DNA of 64,000 nucleotides from Chalciporus piperatus (lineage: Eukaryota; Basidiomycota; Agaricomycetes; Boletales; Boletaceae), in contig JBBPTG010000019.1 of the NCBI GenBank assembly GCA_038093975.1, positions 62,001 to 126,000 of the forward strand, written 5' to 3'. The notes beneath the pieces are model-generated. The model was not told where the DNA came from and did not search any database. It saw only the letters and a list, made by a program, of their open reading frames with translations. Of the stretch, positions 1-11,278 are shown one piece after another. Within the stretch, counting starts at the first letter, position 1; the number at the start of each line of letters is the position of its first letter. The translations under genes were made by a program, and so were the position numbers.

Positions 1-290
1 GCGCGACATCAGCAACTGTGAGGTAGTTGCTGACGATGTATGTCCGAGGAACAAGAAGTGACTCCAATTCCTGAGCGTCGCACCAAAGTGGTCAGTTGAA
101 CCTAGCGTGTAAACGTCGACAAGCTTACCGGGAGAGCTTCAGATTTGACGATATCGCCTGCTGCGACCTTATCTATCCAGCTCACCACCTCCAACTTGTC
201 TGAGTCGGTCTTGCCCGTGTCAGCCTGTGCATTCGCGAGCAGGTCCTTGAGAGGGGAGGAGAGCTTCGACAGAGACGATTTGTACGACAT
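1..290 (-). CDS. Arc1/AIMP-type aminoacyl-tRNA synthetase cofactor, N-terminal part (cut by window edge)
   Basis: Only the first two exons lie in the window. I start at the ATG at 290-288 (MSYKSSLSKL...), because the longer upstream reading adds nothing recognisable. A 58-nt intron at 128-71 (GTAAGC...CAG) joins KSEALP to ELESLLVPRTYIV, followed by SNYLTVADVA. This pattern, LxxRTYIVxNxLTVADVA, is the hallmark helix of the GST-C-like domain found at the N-terminus of yeast Arc1, metazoan AIMP proteins and some synthetases. Such proteins bind tRNA and tether glutamyl- and methionyl-tRNA synthetases in the cytosol. The tRNA-binding C-terminus would lie beyond base 1 and is not seen, so a GST-C-bearing synthetase (for example GluRS) is an equal alternative. 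Confidence 0.55.
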
Positions 291-507
291 CTTCCTGGCG
301 ATCAATGGTCTCCAAAGTGGATAATGTGATAGATATCGATGTCGATGAAATGATCGGAAACTCAGCACATTCATCTGCGCAAAACGCATGTCGTAGATCA
401 GTTCGGCACGTGATATAACTATTCATAAATTCATTCATTCATTCGAATCGCGTTCAAAACTGACGACAACAGGCACTGAGATATCTAGGTTAGAACTGCC
501 CAGAAAC

Positions 508-1999
508 TTAGTCCTCGTACTTTCCCCGACCTTTTATCGCAAAGTTACCCCCCACCTTTTTCTTCAGGAAATCGCCATATACCACGGGCTCGTAAACCTT
601 TGCTGGCGTGTCGCTGCTCTGAGCCGAAATACGCATCGCGGCTGGCAATGGCTTAATGTGCGCTTTGAAGTTCGGCTCGAAGAAGAACGGAATCCTTGGT
701 GATTGTCAGTAGACCTCAATACGAAAAGGCTGAAACCTCACGAGACTCTGGGAGCAAGTCAACAAGAGAACGTACTTTTTTGACAGGATGGAACATACCG
801 ATAATTCGTTCCCTTGTGAACAACCCGATGAAGGGTACTCTTGTACAATCCGTTTGTCCATATCTCCCACACTACACAACTCAAGGTTAGTAGCCTTCCG
901 CCAAGATGACCTCACTCACTTTCGCCGATGTTACAGACTATGCATCCAGGGATCGGGTCTGCATTTATCCAAAAGCCTTCATCACCTCCATGCTCGTCAG
1001 GGAGTCCGTCGATGACTTCTGCGACATGGCCAGATTTGCGTAAGAAGACTTGAAGCGCTGATCGTGTAGGATCTGCGTAAAGAAGACTAAGACAGATTCG
1101 TCAGAAGTCTCCTGTATTCCCATCATGAAAGCCATGGTTACGTCAAGCATCCATAGTCCCTATGAAGAAGTTAGCTTGTCTCCAGAAACACACGTTCATC
1201 CACATACTTATGTGCACCACAAGAGAAACCGTCGTGGTCGTCGGGTAGAGGAGGGTATCCTGCATGAGAAAGACCATCAACGCCTCAGGTACAGTCGCAA
1301 AGACATGGTGTGGACGAACCGATGATCCGCATAACCCAGAAGCTGTCATCAACCTGAGCACGAAGCTCTTGCCATTCTTCACTGTTCATCCCCAGACCAT
1401 ATGCCATCCTAGCCATCCAGTGAGTTCCGCCCCCAACCATACGATAGGATGTTACTTACGCCTCCATGAGGACGATCCCGATCTTCTTCATCTTCTCGAT
1501 CCACACCTCATACTTCTCCCTGAAGTCAGCAACTGTCGGCCACTGGTTTTCCCCCCATAATGGCTTGGACTTGTCAGGATTCTCTACAGGCTTGTAAAAG
1601 TCGATACCCTCGTGATTATCTGCCTTTCCATTCGTGACGTTTTCCTTGAGTCTCTGGTATCCTACCAACACAAGTCAAGTCAGCGTGACCTTGTGTTCAG
1701 GGGTTCACACTCGCGACATCCACACCTCTAGCATTATCTTGGTACATCAAAGAGATCTTGTCCTTCTCTTCTTGTGGTAGTGCAAAGAATTCTCGAGCGA
1801 GTCGTGTGAGATCCTCTGTTTCGGGCAGCTCAACATATTGGGAGATATCTAGATAGAAGAATCCGTATTCCACGCAGGCAGCATGTAGGGCTTTGGAGAC
1901 TGCCTCGCGTTCAGCATCACTGGCCGAATCACCATCCAAGTATGGGGCTATGTCGATGATTGGTAGTTGAAATGAGTTTGCGGGTTCAGCGCTTCCCAT
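508..1999 (-). CDS. Isopenicillin-N-synthase-like 2-oxoglutarate/Fe(II) dioxygenase
   Basis: A multi-exon gene runs from ATG 1999-1997 (MGSAEPANSFQLPIIDIAPY) to TAA 510-508 (GRGKYED). The first exon carries the DIOX_N domain (PIIDIAPYLDGD, then EYGFFYL and AREFFALPQEEK). The catalytic jelly roll is split by short introns: GYPPLPDDHDGFSCGAHK joins DYGCLT, giving the HxD iron ligands (H-K-D), and STLHRVVH gives the distal histidine. The C-terminal strand reads PFFFEPNFKAHIKPLP. The usual RxS 2-oxoglutarate motif seems shortened to R-I-P at the splice junction near 697, so that boundary deserves care. Family members oxidise small molecules in the cytosol (gibberellin-, flavonoid- or beta-lactam-type substrates). 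The substrate here cannot be told; no biosynthetic cluster surrounds it. Confidence 0.85.
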
Positions 2000-2451
2000 C
2001 TTGTGTGTGATCCTAGTTCCAGGTAGGTTGTTGGAAGATATCCTAACTTAACTCAGGTGGGTCAGTGCATATTTGGTATCACCAAGGCACAATCAAGCCA
2101 AACGAATTCGAGGGCTCTTCGGGACTCAGCCGACTCGGTAAAACAAGTGGATCACTCTCACGCAGGCACTTGTCACTCCCACCATCGAAGCAGTGCAAAA
2201 CTTCCCCATACCAAGTTCTCGATAACTTACGCTGCGGCCTCATACGCACCCTGGCATGGACTCGCTGCAACTTCCCCTATCCAATGAATGCAGTGAATTA
2301 CATTACGTCGAAGCGTGGATGTAGATGTGTAAGGGATCCACGACGAAATCGGTCGACAACGAGCTGCAAGGAAGGATGATGTGCTGGGTGGTGTATTAAG
2401 TGATCGATAGTGAGGGATACATTGCCAGTGGGCTGACGAGGGGGGCAGAGG
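2000..2451. other. Intergenic gap, no gene seen
   Basis: This 452-nt stretch lies between the start of the dioxygenase gene and the stop of the histone-fold gene, both on the minus strand. The open frames crossing it show no family pattern. It should hold the dioxygenase promoter and the 3' UTR of the upstream gene. Confidence 0.5.
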
Positions 2452-3760
2452 TTAACGGTGCGAAGCGCTTTCGGAGCGTGCGTCTTGTGAATAAATAGTA
2501 CGACCCGATGGTGCCATCCGTCCAAACGCATTTTGAGGGTCCTGCAAGAACCCACTAGCTGGTCCTGTAAACTGACCAGCCCAAGGAGGGGTGAAAGACT
2601 GTGGAGTCGAATCTTGTATGTCGTGGGGGGACTGATGTGTCACAGACGGTCTCCTCGGCGATCGTTCGCCTGCCCAAGAATCGTGATCGCGAGAATGCTC
2701 GAAGCCATTCGTGAACTCGCCCTCATCATCTTCCTCGTCCTGTCGAGCAGCTCTCGTACTCCGAATAACTCTCCCGCTAGAGCTCCTGACAACGTTCGCC
2801 GACATGGGGTCACCTGACGAGTCGTACATCTCCTCCTGCTTCCTATCCTCATGTTGGGCTGCAATCGCAGCCGCCTTTTCCTTTCCGTTGGCTGGGCGAC
2901 TTCTGGCTTTTAGCTTTCCGTTTAGGTGTCCAGCGGGCGTAGGTCCTGGTGAGTTGGACTGGATGGCAGAGGTCATGGCTGGATTTGTCTCGAGGTCTTC
3001 TTTTTCCTTTGCCTTTCGTCTCTCTAGTGCCTCGGCAAGAGATATTGGCTCGGGGATCGTGTCTGAGGAGACATCAACGTGTGTTCGGGAACAGAATAGG
3101 GAACGATTCACCTTGCAGGAACATAAACTCTTGGTATTGCTCTGTAGAAGACGCTGGAAGAGGATTAGTGAAAGGCGTATGTGCCAGCGACGTCACACTA
3201 ACCCATGTCTGGATAGTTAACGATGTTTCGACGCGACGCAGAAGCGTGTCTGTGGCCTGCTTGCACCATACGCTTGATGAATTCCTCCTGAGGGGTTCCA
3301 GTACTCAATCAATACCCCTGAGTCAAGGCAGATAGTGACCAGACGCACTGTCGCAATAGAAATCATGAATGCAGCCTCTTTTGACATGGATAAACTGCTG
3401 GTGATCCCTTTCAATCAAAGACGAAAATGGCGTCAGCACTGCGTTCTCCAGCAATGGAGGCGACATACCATCTGCCTGAACTATATTCTCGATTCTAGGA
3501 ATGGGGAGCAACGTCGTTCCAGGGACGCGCTCCCCCATTCTTCTTCCCGACTTCTTCTGAACAGAGGTGGACGCGCCCTCTCCTTGTTCTGCGTCTGTGT
3601 CAGATTCTAGTTCGTCCACCTCCGCTTCGCCTTCGGAGTCGGTAGGTAGGTTGTATATGCTGGAACTCTGAGCTGGGTTGTCCGTATCATCTTGATTGCC
3701 ATAAGGATGCAAGGAAGTTGCATGTGCTACGACGGCGTCGTTTGCGTAGTATGCTGCCAT
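2452..3760 (-). CDS. Histone-fold (CBF/NF-Y family) protein, Dpb3/CHRAC-like, with long acidic tail
   Basis: Exons join cleanly: MAAYYANDAVVAHATSL...LPIPRIENIVQADG, then SLSMSKEAAFMISIAT, then EEFIKRMVQAGHRHAS, then RRNIVNYPDM, then a tail of about 230 residues ending ESASHR at 2452. PIPRIENIVQAD plus SKEAAFMISIATEEFIKRM is the histone-fold pattern of NF-YC, DNA polymerase epsilon subunits Dpb3/POLE4 and CHRAC subunits. The ISIATEEFIKR helix favours the Dpb3/CHRAC type. An acidic stretch of about 60 residues (TDSEGEAEVDELESDTDAE) precedes the fold, and a Ser/Arg/Asp-rich, probably disordered region follows it. The role is probably in a chromatin or replication complex as a histone-fold heterodimer. 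The partner is not in the window. Confidence 0.75.
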
Positions 3761-4621
3761 ATCGATATATTCGCCAGACCGCGTAAGTTATGAAAACAGT
3801 GTCGACGCCAAATTGCGACGGTCTCGGACAGATGGAGGAGAGAGCTGGACTCTGGGATTTAGGTTGTGGAGAAAATGAAGGCGGGGCGTATGGTAGGGTT
3901 GGTTCAGAATCAAGGGTGTTGATGTGGGCATTACCGTTTCCAAAGTCCTGCCATCTGAGTCTCCTGCCATCCTGGAGTCCTCACGCGCACGGCTGACACG
4001 ATGCGGGATGCTGGTTCATTTTGTGCTCTTCGCATTTCTCGGTCTAGGAAAGCAAAAAAAATACAATCCCGAGAGGCCCACAGGTACGAGAACAAGGTCC
4101 CTTGAAGCCATATGTCAGGATCACACAATCCAACGCGTTTGCGGCGTGCGCTCGCTTCAATCCATCTATGCTCAATCGTTCCAACATGCTCAGAAATCGC
4201 GTCCTGGTTTTGTTGTCTATTCACTATCATTGGAGCCCAATTCTTGACGAACTGCGGTGTCTTGCGTTGGCAACAGAGCTAACGTGATCGTGCTCGTTCG
4301 GGTCCTACTCAGACTTTCTTGCCAGGTACTTCAATGCTAGGGATCGGTGATCATGACCGGACGCCCTACCCTGGCGTTCAGCCGGGCACCCTTCAGTAGG
4401 TGTACATGCTGATAATCTCTCATGTAACTATTCCATCACCGATCACCCTCCGGCTTGCCGTCATCTCCCTCCAATGTCCGTAAACCATACCCTTCAAAGA
4501 GATAATTAGAGTATGATAGGTCAGTGCTCTTTCCAAAGTTTCATTGCTTCAAGCATGCACCCGGACCCGTCGCCTTCGCTCATCGATGTGGGGGTTCCCT
4601 CGCTCCTGAATGATGTTGTTT
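3761..4621. other. Intergenic region, no gene seen
   Basis: About 860 nt separate the histone-fold gene (start at 3760, minus) from the decayed permease. Several frames stay open for up to 107 codons on both strands, but none shows a domain, a plausible intron pattern or biased composition. I see no RNA gene here. Confidence 0.45.
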
Positions 4622-6447
4622 TCAACCATCATCAATGACCCGGAGACTCGGATGACAAACGTACCAGCGCATCTTCGGGCGTATCTTTGCATGCTCTCTA
4701 TTTGACATCACGATTACCGCAAATATGGAAGAACGTAAGTCTTCATCGCGTCTCAAATCTGCCGACGACTCGGTGCTGGTCCCAATGTTAGGTATCGGCC
4801 CAGCCTGAGTGAACCAATGTCGAGCTGAAAGAATCCAAGACCCAGCCGAAAATATGAAAATGGTCATGATGGTCACCACAGAGTAATCTGTTGCCGCTTT
4901 AGCGTCCCCGCGCGAGTCACTGGTACGCCAGGTGAGATATAAAGGCCGATCACTGAAGCACTGTGAAGCAAAGGAGTGGAAGTCAACGACTAGCAACTCA
5001 ACATGAAACAGAGCACGCACGATGCAAGCGAGTCGAATGCCGCCGTTGAGAAGGAGAGCAATCCACAGATGATGGAGAGGAATATAACAAACCGAACGGC
5101 GTTCACAGGAGTTTGGGTGTAGCCGTTGATTCGTTTCCACCACCTTGAACCTGGTAGGGCGTCATCCCTAGAGAGGGCGAATATGACTCTGGATGCGTCA
5201 ACAGTTTGGGAACATCCACATAAGTAGTGAGTGTATTTCAGACTGAATGTAACACGAGTTAGCAGTGATGCGACTCGCCTGAAGGAACGTGATGGACCAC
5301 CAAAGCGCCAAAGCTCGTGCGAACTTCGACTGAACGATATCGGGGATAGAATGGGTGGCGAACGAGGCTGCAATGTACATGAGCCAGCCAACGATCTCGG
5401 TTCCCAGTACTCCCATCATGATGGCGATTGGCGCCGCATGAGCTGCATTAGATGTTTCCTCCGCAATATGGGCCGCAGAGTCATCTGGACGAAACAAAAG
5501 TCAAGCTTGAGGCATCACATTGGACACGTACAGTGAGTTACAGCCCGTCAGTGACCACATCGGCGAAGTGAATGCCAAGATAAAGGCTCAAACATCTTGG
5601 CTTTATCCTTAGCATACACCAGTCTGGAGTGGGAAACCCACTGTTCGACCAGCCTGTATCATTCTCAAATTTCGTGAATGGGTCTTTGGCAGAGACCATG
5701 CCTCTTGAACAGACCACAAGCGATATTATAGCAGATATTGTCGTCGCCACTACCAAATGTCGTCGTTAGATAAGTTCAAGGATGGAAAAGTAGTACCACA
5801 TACTGATAACAAAGAGAACCAACACAGTCATACGAGCCAAGACTCCGAGTCTGTTCCAGCCGAACACAGGAAGGCTTGGGTGAAATGGATTGCAGCGAGT
5901 ATTCCGTAGGTTGCCCCAGAGCCCAGCACAATTGTACTATCGGTAGTCATTGCGATTCCAGTTGTGATAAGCTCGGCACTGACAAAAGGGTGAACAAATT
6001 GACGAGGGCGAAAGACAAATACCAACTATGCACAGTTGATCGAACAAATCAAAGTCACTTGGCCAGTGATATTGGACCACCCGGTGATCCAGGAAGCAAG
6101 CGCAGATCTTTTTGGGGCAGCCATTTCGGCAGAAAAATAATACAGCCCAGTACTCGTCCTTGAAGGAAACACTAGAATCAATCTCAAGCGAGTGTTGAGA
6201 ACCAACGATACGAACGGCATGGACGGTGCCAGTTCCGCCATGGAAGCAGCGGGAACACATTAGTATTGCAGTGGGTGCCAGTCATATAACATACCGGATA
6301 GCAGAGGATATTATCTGCTCTATGGATAGTAAATAGAGTTTCTTGGACGTCGTCGATGTACCCTGAAGTAAAGTCCACTTCTTTCGACTTTTCCATCTTC
6401 TGGTGTGCGAAGAAGTTAGAAGCTGAGTGCATACCTCGGGTCGTCAT
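4622..6447 (-). pseudogene. Amino-acid/GABA permease (APC superfamily), decayed
   Basis: Blocks of a fungal APC permease are clear. They are STGLYYFSAEMAAPKRSALA with SWITGWSNITGQVTLICS (helix 3), GSGATYGILAAIHFTQ (helix 4), SAIISLVVCSRGMVSAKDPF, then LAFTSPMWSLTGY spliced to DSAAHIAEETSNA. Next come ASRVIFALSRDDALPGSRWW and TQTPVNAVRFVIFLS, and finally MTIFIFSAGSWILSARHWF. Two parts are missing. The segment for TM1-2 before MAELAPSMP is replaced by unrelated sequence. After SASVIGLYIS the text jumps directly to the penultimate helix in another frame, so about 60 residues are gone and a frameshift follows (around 4880-4940). A further phase mismatch lies near 5610. The full-length family has about 520 residues and 12 helices. 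I read this as a non-functional relic of a plasma-membrane amino-acid transporter. Frameshifted assembly is possible but would not explain the missing helices. Confidence 0.7.
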
Positions 6448-6849
6448 CGTGGCTTGTTTATACTGTGCATCAATCCGCCGGGACATAAAAATAAGGGGGA
6501 GACATTCCCAGAGATAAGAGGGGGGTTCAAAAAAGTCACCACACCTATCTTACGGCTCTGTAGCTTCTGGGATCAGCCCACCGCGCAGCAGGTGGTGCAC
6601 AGCGAGGCAAGTCACGGAACGTCTGAAATATAGCACCACGTGTTTTCTGGGGGGGGGATATAATGAGCAGAGATACTTGTCGTTGACCTATATTGTCCGT
6701 GAACACGGTACTTAGTCTATTTTGATTCCAACCTCGCAGTCTAATATGTCGCGTGAGTTGCGCATGAGTGTGTCTTCGCGCGTTTGAGGATGCCGCGGAG
6801 TTGTGTTTAAACTCCGCTCGACCTACTCGCCAAGCAAAGACTTTGTGCA
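6448..6849. promoter_or_regulatory. Divergent upstream region of permease relic and uL6m
   Basis: This 402-nt gap separates the start of the permease relic (minus) from the ATG of uL6m (plus). It contains a run of G near 6650 followed by ATATAATGAG. No gene is seen. It presumably carries the uL6m promoter. Confidence 0.4.
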
Positions 6850-7550
6850 ATGAAACCAAAGGTCACTATGAACCCGAGAGCAGGCATTCGACATTTCAGC
6901 TCGTCGGCCAGAGTCTTTGGGTTCATATCAAACATTGGGAAGCAACCCATCCCAATACCACCCAATGTCACCGTAACCCAATCCACCACCTCACTCGCTG
7001 TCAAGGGACCTTTCGGCGAAAAGAAAGTTCCTCTCGAGTCGTATATGCAACTCTCTTTCCCCCAACCCAACGTGCTCACTCTTGCCGTCGAGGATGGCTC
7101 GATCAAGAACCAGCGTGCCATGTGGGGAACGACGCGTTCACTAATAAATAACGCGATTGTCGGCATGACCGAAGGCTTCTCCAAACCACTTTATCTCGTC
7201 GGCGTTGGGTACAGAGCCGCGCTAGAGGAAGACCCGCGGGGGACTGTTGCAGGAGGGAATGGAAAGCGGTTGAACCTCAAACTTGGGCACTCTCACAACA
7301 TATTCGTCCCCATCCCCGCTCACATCACCGCAGAGGTTCCTTCAGCAACCAAGATTGTGCTCGGAAGCACGGATAACGTCGCGCTGGGACACTTCGCTGC
7401 TAAAATCCGAAGATTGCGGCCACCAGAACCATACAAGGGCAAGGTATGCCCATCTTCACGCATTCTCTTCCATCCCAGACTTACGTGACCTGCAAGGGCG
7501 TCTTCATTGGCAACGAGACGATACGTCTAAAGGCCATAAAGAAGAAGTAG
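6850..7550 (+). CDS. MRPL6: Mitochondrial large-subunit ribosomal protein uL6m
   Basis: The first exon starts at 6850 (MKPKVTMNPRAGIRHFSSSARVF), a basic, Ser-rich mitochondrial targeting peptide. The L6 body follows: SNIGKQPIPIPPNVTVT, VKGPFGEKKVPL, GTTRSLINNAIVGMTEGF, LYLVGVGYRAAL and ALGHFAAKIRRLRPPEPYKGK. A 53-nt intron at 7444-7496 leads to the last exon, GVFIGNETIRLKAIKKK, ending at TAG 7548-7550. The two L6 beta-barrel repeats and the YKGKG(I/V) ending are all present at normal length (about 212 residues). The protein binds the large-subunit rRNA near the factor-binding stalk in mitoribosomes. The G-x-VGYRA and PEPYKGKG motifs make this assignment firm. Confidence 0.95.
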
Positions 7551-8184
7551 ACTATCTTATGTGCACACCTTCGCAGATATGCATAATCGCATAATCATCG
7601 CATACCTCGAGTTACTGCACTGGCAAGAAAATCAATGCATAGTGGACACAATTGTCAGGTGTCGTCCGCGGGATTGGTTACGTGCGTCAGGCTCTCAAGC
7701 TCTGTTTTGGAACAACGTTGCACTAGTAGGTGTGGTGTTCGCACCTTTATGGAGTACGGAAGACCCTTGCATTGGCTGCGTGATCTGTTCCAGGACACAT
7801 TTACGAAAGAAGAGGGTCCCGTTCGAGAAGACTTGCCAAATATTGTGGATTCTACTGACCCGAACAACTTTCCTCAACGCGATTTTGCGTTTGGGCTCTG
7901 CCCATGGGTGTTTCTTGTCAAGCGCATTTCGTGGATAAAGAGCTCTCGAAGTTATGTAAGGTCAAGTCGTTGGGCCTTTCCGAGTGATTTTTCCATTTCG
8001 TGTACATCTCCCGTGTTTTGTGTACAGGGTAATCAACGATGTTCCTTGTGATACATTGGTCTAGCAACTTCAATACTAGCAATCGCAAAGTCCAACAAAG
8101 TCACGTGATCACTCTGCGCGGTCACTCTCGCAGCGGCAGTGCTTGCGTTCTCGACAACATTTCCCCTTCTAACCACCAGCAACA
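7551..8184. other. Intergenic region upstream of VMA11
   Basis: This stretch of 634 nt lies between two plus-strand genes. Frames of up to 138 codons (7635-8051) cross it, but none resembles a protein family and all lack intron-like structure. It should contain the uL6m 3' UTR and the VMA11 promoter. Confidence 0.45.
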
Positions 8185-8994
8185 ATGTCGTCTGAACTAT
8201 GTCCACCCTACGCTCCTTTCTTCGGGTTTGCTGGAGTGGCTTCAGCGGTTAGTAAATACGCACAGCCTGTTCACGATACTGCAACTCACTTCTACGCCGC
8301 AGATGATATTCAGCAGTACGTGCAGGTTAAATACCGTTCCGAATCATGCTGATGAGACTATGCAGCTATCGGTGCTGCCTTTGGGACCGCTAAATCCGGC
8401 ATCGGTATCGCTGGATTGGGTACATTCAAGCCAGAGTTGATCATGAAGGCAAGCACAGAACAATTGTACCTGTGGACTTTTCTCATGATAACACGGCTTC
8501 GTTAGTCTCTGGTACCAGTGGTCATGTCGGGTATCATAGCAGTCTACGGATTAGTCGTGTCGGTTCTGATTGCAGGCTCACGTCAGTCTTTGGCAACTCT
8601 TTCGGTTTGCTGTTGCTAACCTTGGCTCTCTCTAGTCCAACCCGGAACCGACTACCCACTAGCTGCTGGATTCATTCACCTTGGAGCAGGCATTTCATGC
8701 GGCTTTACTGGGATCGCCGCTGGCTATGCAATTGGCCTGGTCGGTGATTCGGTGAGACCTGTGGGTTGTGTCTCCGATATGCTACTGACCATCATGTAGT
8801 GTGTCCGTGCATATGTCCACGAGCAACGAATATTCGTTGGCATGGTTCTCATCCTTATTTTTGCTGAAGTCCTCGGCCTCTACGGGTGAGTTACATGCCT
8901 ACTTTCATTGACTTGTATCGTAACATGGTGGAACAGGCTTATTGTTGCACTCCTCATGAACACCCGGGTTACGACTCTCGGTGGTTGCAACTGA
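8185..8994 (+). CDS. VMA11: V-type proton ATPase V0 proteolipid subunit c'
   Basis: The start is at 8185 ([17 protein letters not shown]) and the stop TGA at 8992-8994. Exons include 8185-8247, a 13-nt exon at 8303-8315, and one from 8366 to 8448. The spliced protein has about 160 residues and four membrane helices arranged as two proteolipid repeats. [19 protein letters not shown] with IMKSLIPVVMSGI matches the c' paralogue better than c (VMA3). The second repeat ends [17 protein letters not shown], carrying the essential proton-binding glutamate. The intron after IMK uses a GC donor (GCAAGC at 8449, acceptor ending 8505). c' sits in the rotor ring of the V0 sector in vacuolar and Golgi membranes, where it carries protons. 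Another V0 subunit (d) is encoded 6 kb downstream. Confidence 0.93.
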
Positions 8995-9050
8995 CATTAC
9001 ACGCTTGAACATCTTACATACACTGCGAACAATGACACATGATTCCACAA

Positions 9051-9753
9051 TCAATCTCTTGGACTGGATGCATCTGAGGAACGCGAGCGTGAGGTAGACC
9101 GACTCCGGCTGTCATTCCTTCGAGGAATACGCCTCCTTTCGTTGCGTTCTCGCGATCGTGAGGACTCCGAATTCGAATCGGAGGCACTGGAACCTGACGC
9201 GGATGACTCCGAGCCCCAGTCTGATGATGATTCAGAGTCAGACGAATGGCTTGATCTGTGATGTCAAGTTAATGGATAACAACCAACAAGCTCAGCGGGT
9301 CGTTACTTACCTCCGAGCTTTCTTCCTTGACTGGGTGTCTGAACCAGTGGCCCTCTGCTTTTCCCTTTCCTTCTCTTTGGCCTCCAAGATCAAATTCGCA
9401 GTGCCGCTTCTAAATCATCGTCAGGCCATCTTCCACTTCAGACGCATGACCTCGTAGACGTACTTCTTTTTGAACTCTTCGGGAGCCTCCACCGAAGGCT
9501 TGCCATCAGCCTTGAGTTTGGCGAGCAACTTCGGGTTCTCGAGCATTTCCGTTCGTGAGGGGCGCGAAACATATGGCCGCGTTGATTTACATTGGTAGGT
9601 GAAGTGTCCTACGGCACCATATTCCCCCTCAGTGTCTCATGTTTGAATGGTACAACATCGTGGCTCACCGGTTTCAAGGCACTTCTGGCAAATGGTTGTG
9701 GACGTTGCCATCGGGTTGCTATAGGACTTTCGGTGGGGAGCGAACTTGGACAT
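9051..9753 (-). CDS. ZCCHC10-like zinc-knuckle protein with SR-rich tail
   Basis: The start is ATG 9753-9751 (MSKFAPHRKSYSNPMATS) and the stop at 9053-9051. Splicing gives one CCHC knuckle, TTICQKCLETGHFTYQC, of the form CX2CX4HX4C, formed across an intron. It is followed by KSTRPYVSRPSRTEM, EFKKKSGTANLILEAKEKE and a Ser/Asp/Arg-rich tail (SSDSDSESSSDWGSE, then SRSRSTSRSRSS). This is the layout of the ZCCHC10 family, conserved from fungi to animals, probably a nuclear RNA-associated protein of poorly known function. Length is about 170 residues. The promoter region is shared with the divergent gene at 10082. Confidence 0.85.
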
Positions 9754-10081
9754 CTTGAACGCGTTTAAGGGTGAATTCCTGGACTATGCTCGAGAGTCGT
9801 GGTCCTCTGTATGTACAGCTTACTTAATTCAGCCGAGAGAAATGCCGAATCGGAGCTTCATTGTCAGCCAATCGGGTATGTTTATTTCACTCTCCGAACT
9901 CCGGCTTCCCCCCTCTTACGGTGTGTATTCAGATGTGTCGAATCAGTGCCTATGCAGGTGAGAATGGGTACGAGTCTAAATCTGACACCTACCATTCTTG
10001 GCCTTGGAAAGGATCGTCTCCATGGCCCCATATGGACCCATAGGAGATAGCTTACTAGATTTCCTCTAGACAATCCCCATC
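9754..10081. promoter_or_regulatory. Divergent upstream region
   Basis: This 328-nt gap lies between the start of the zinc-knuckle gene (minus) and the start of the nucleotidyltransferase-like gene (plus). Open frames cross it but none looks coding. Confidence 0.4.
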
Positions 10082-11217
10082 ATGGGTGGTAGAGCATTTC
10101 TTCAAGAGTTTCCTCAGGGCTCTCTACCCCGACTTCCTACCCCGCTCTACTCTCTCCTCAAAACTCGTCTGGAAAAACAACTCGGAACTCTGTTCGCAAC
10201 GGTGATTGTTCCTCCAGAAGCTCCAGAGAAGAAAGATCATGGCGATATCGACTTCGTCGTTGCCTGTCCGCTTAATCGTGAGGGAGAGCCTGAGGTCACC
10301 CCAGCACAGGTTGGTGTTGTACTTGGCGCGGTGAAAAGCATCGAGTTGCAGGGGAATAGAACATCCAATTATGCCATCGAGATCAGCCAAGAAGACTGGT
10401 CTGCGTCTACTACACAACCCCTCCCTTCGGAAAACATATACTGCCAAGTAGATGTACAGGTATGCGATGACGAGGAAGGGGCAGAGGGCTTTGATGTCTT
10501 TCACGGCTATGGTGATCTTGGGATCATCATCTGTGCCATTGCAAAGAGCCATGGTTTATCGCTCGATCACCGTGGGTTAAAGGTAATCATTACTACACGT
10601 GAATCATGCTCGAGAAGTTCACTCGATCGAATGGTCAGATCGTAAGGCCCCCATATTCCCCGCTGCGCCTCTCCAGCTCTCCTCAAGCGATTTTTAAGTT
10701 CATGCGACTATCCATGGATACGTGGAGAAAGGGGTTCGACACAGTTGAAGAAACGTTCAAATTTGCTGCAACGTCGCGGTTCTTTGACCCTCCGGGACTA
10801 TATGTATCGTCAACGCGCGCGTTTGACAAGTCCGTCCAAGGTCGCAGCATGTATCAAGACTTCCTTGTCTGGGCTCAAGATAAACCTTCGGCAGGGTATA
10901 CCCCGGGATTATACCGTGATGCAGTCGAGGAGGCGCTCGTAGATTTCGATCAAAAGGAGGTATGGGATGCAGCGAAGCATGAACATGACGTGCGTGAATG
11001 GTTGAAGAGTAATTTTAACGGAACGCTTGTGAAGGAATGGACTGGCCTTGGTTGGAAAGGCGTCAAGGCAGTCATGGACGGCGTGCGATCGTCGGTAGGT
11101 GGGGAGCGTGCACTCGTCGGAATGGACAAAGAGAAAGTCAAAGTCCTTGTATTAGTATCCAGATATTGCTGGAACTCAACTCCTAGCTTACAACCTAGTC
11201 GAGAACGCCAAACATAA
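10082..11217 (+). CDS. Nucleotidyltransferase-like protein of unknown function
   Basis: Exon 1 (10082-10582) starts MGGRAFLQEFPQGSLPRLP. A 56-nt intron (10583-10638, GTAATC...CAG) leads in frame to IVRPPYSPLRLSSSPQ. Near residue 55 the sequence HGDIDFVVACP gives a D-x-D pair, and about 85 residues later QVDVQVC offers a third carboxylate, the spacing expected of the Pol-beta nucleotidyltransferase fold. The usual hG[G/S] turn before the pair is not obvious. The second half is helical (FMRLSMDTWRKGFDTVEETF). The 3' end is uncertain: the frame stops at 11217, but splicing near 11155 could replace the last 17 residues by AYNLVENAKHKEM. I do not recognise a named family. It looks like a conserved fungal orphan. 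Confidence 0.7.
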
Positions 11218-11278
11218 AGAAATGAAACTCGGCTCGCAGTTTCGGTGTTCGTCCGCTTTTCTACCCCGTCCCTCAAAC

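Noticed and set aside
7635..8051. 138-codon open frame between uL6m and VMA11
   Set aside because: No family pattern, no introns and ordinary intergenic composition; overlapping frames are also open by chance.
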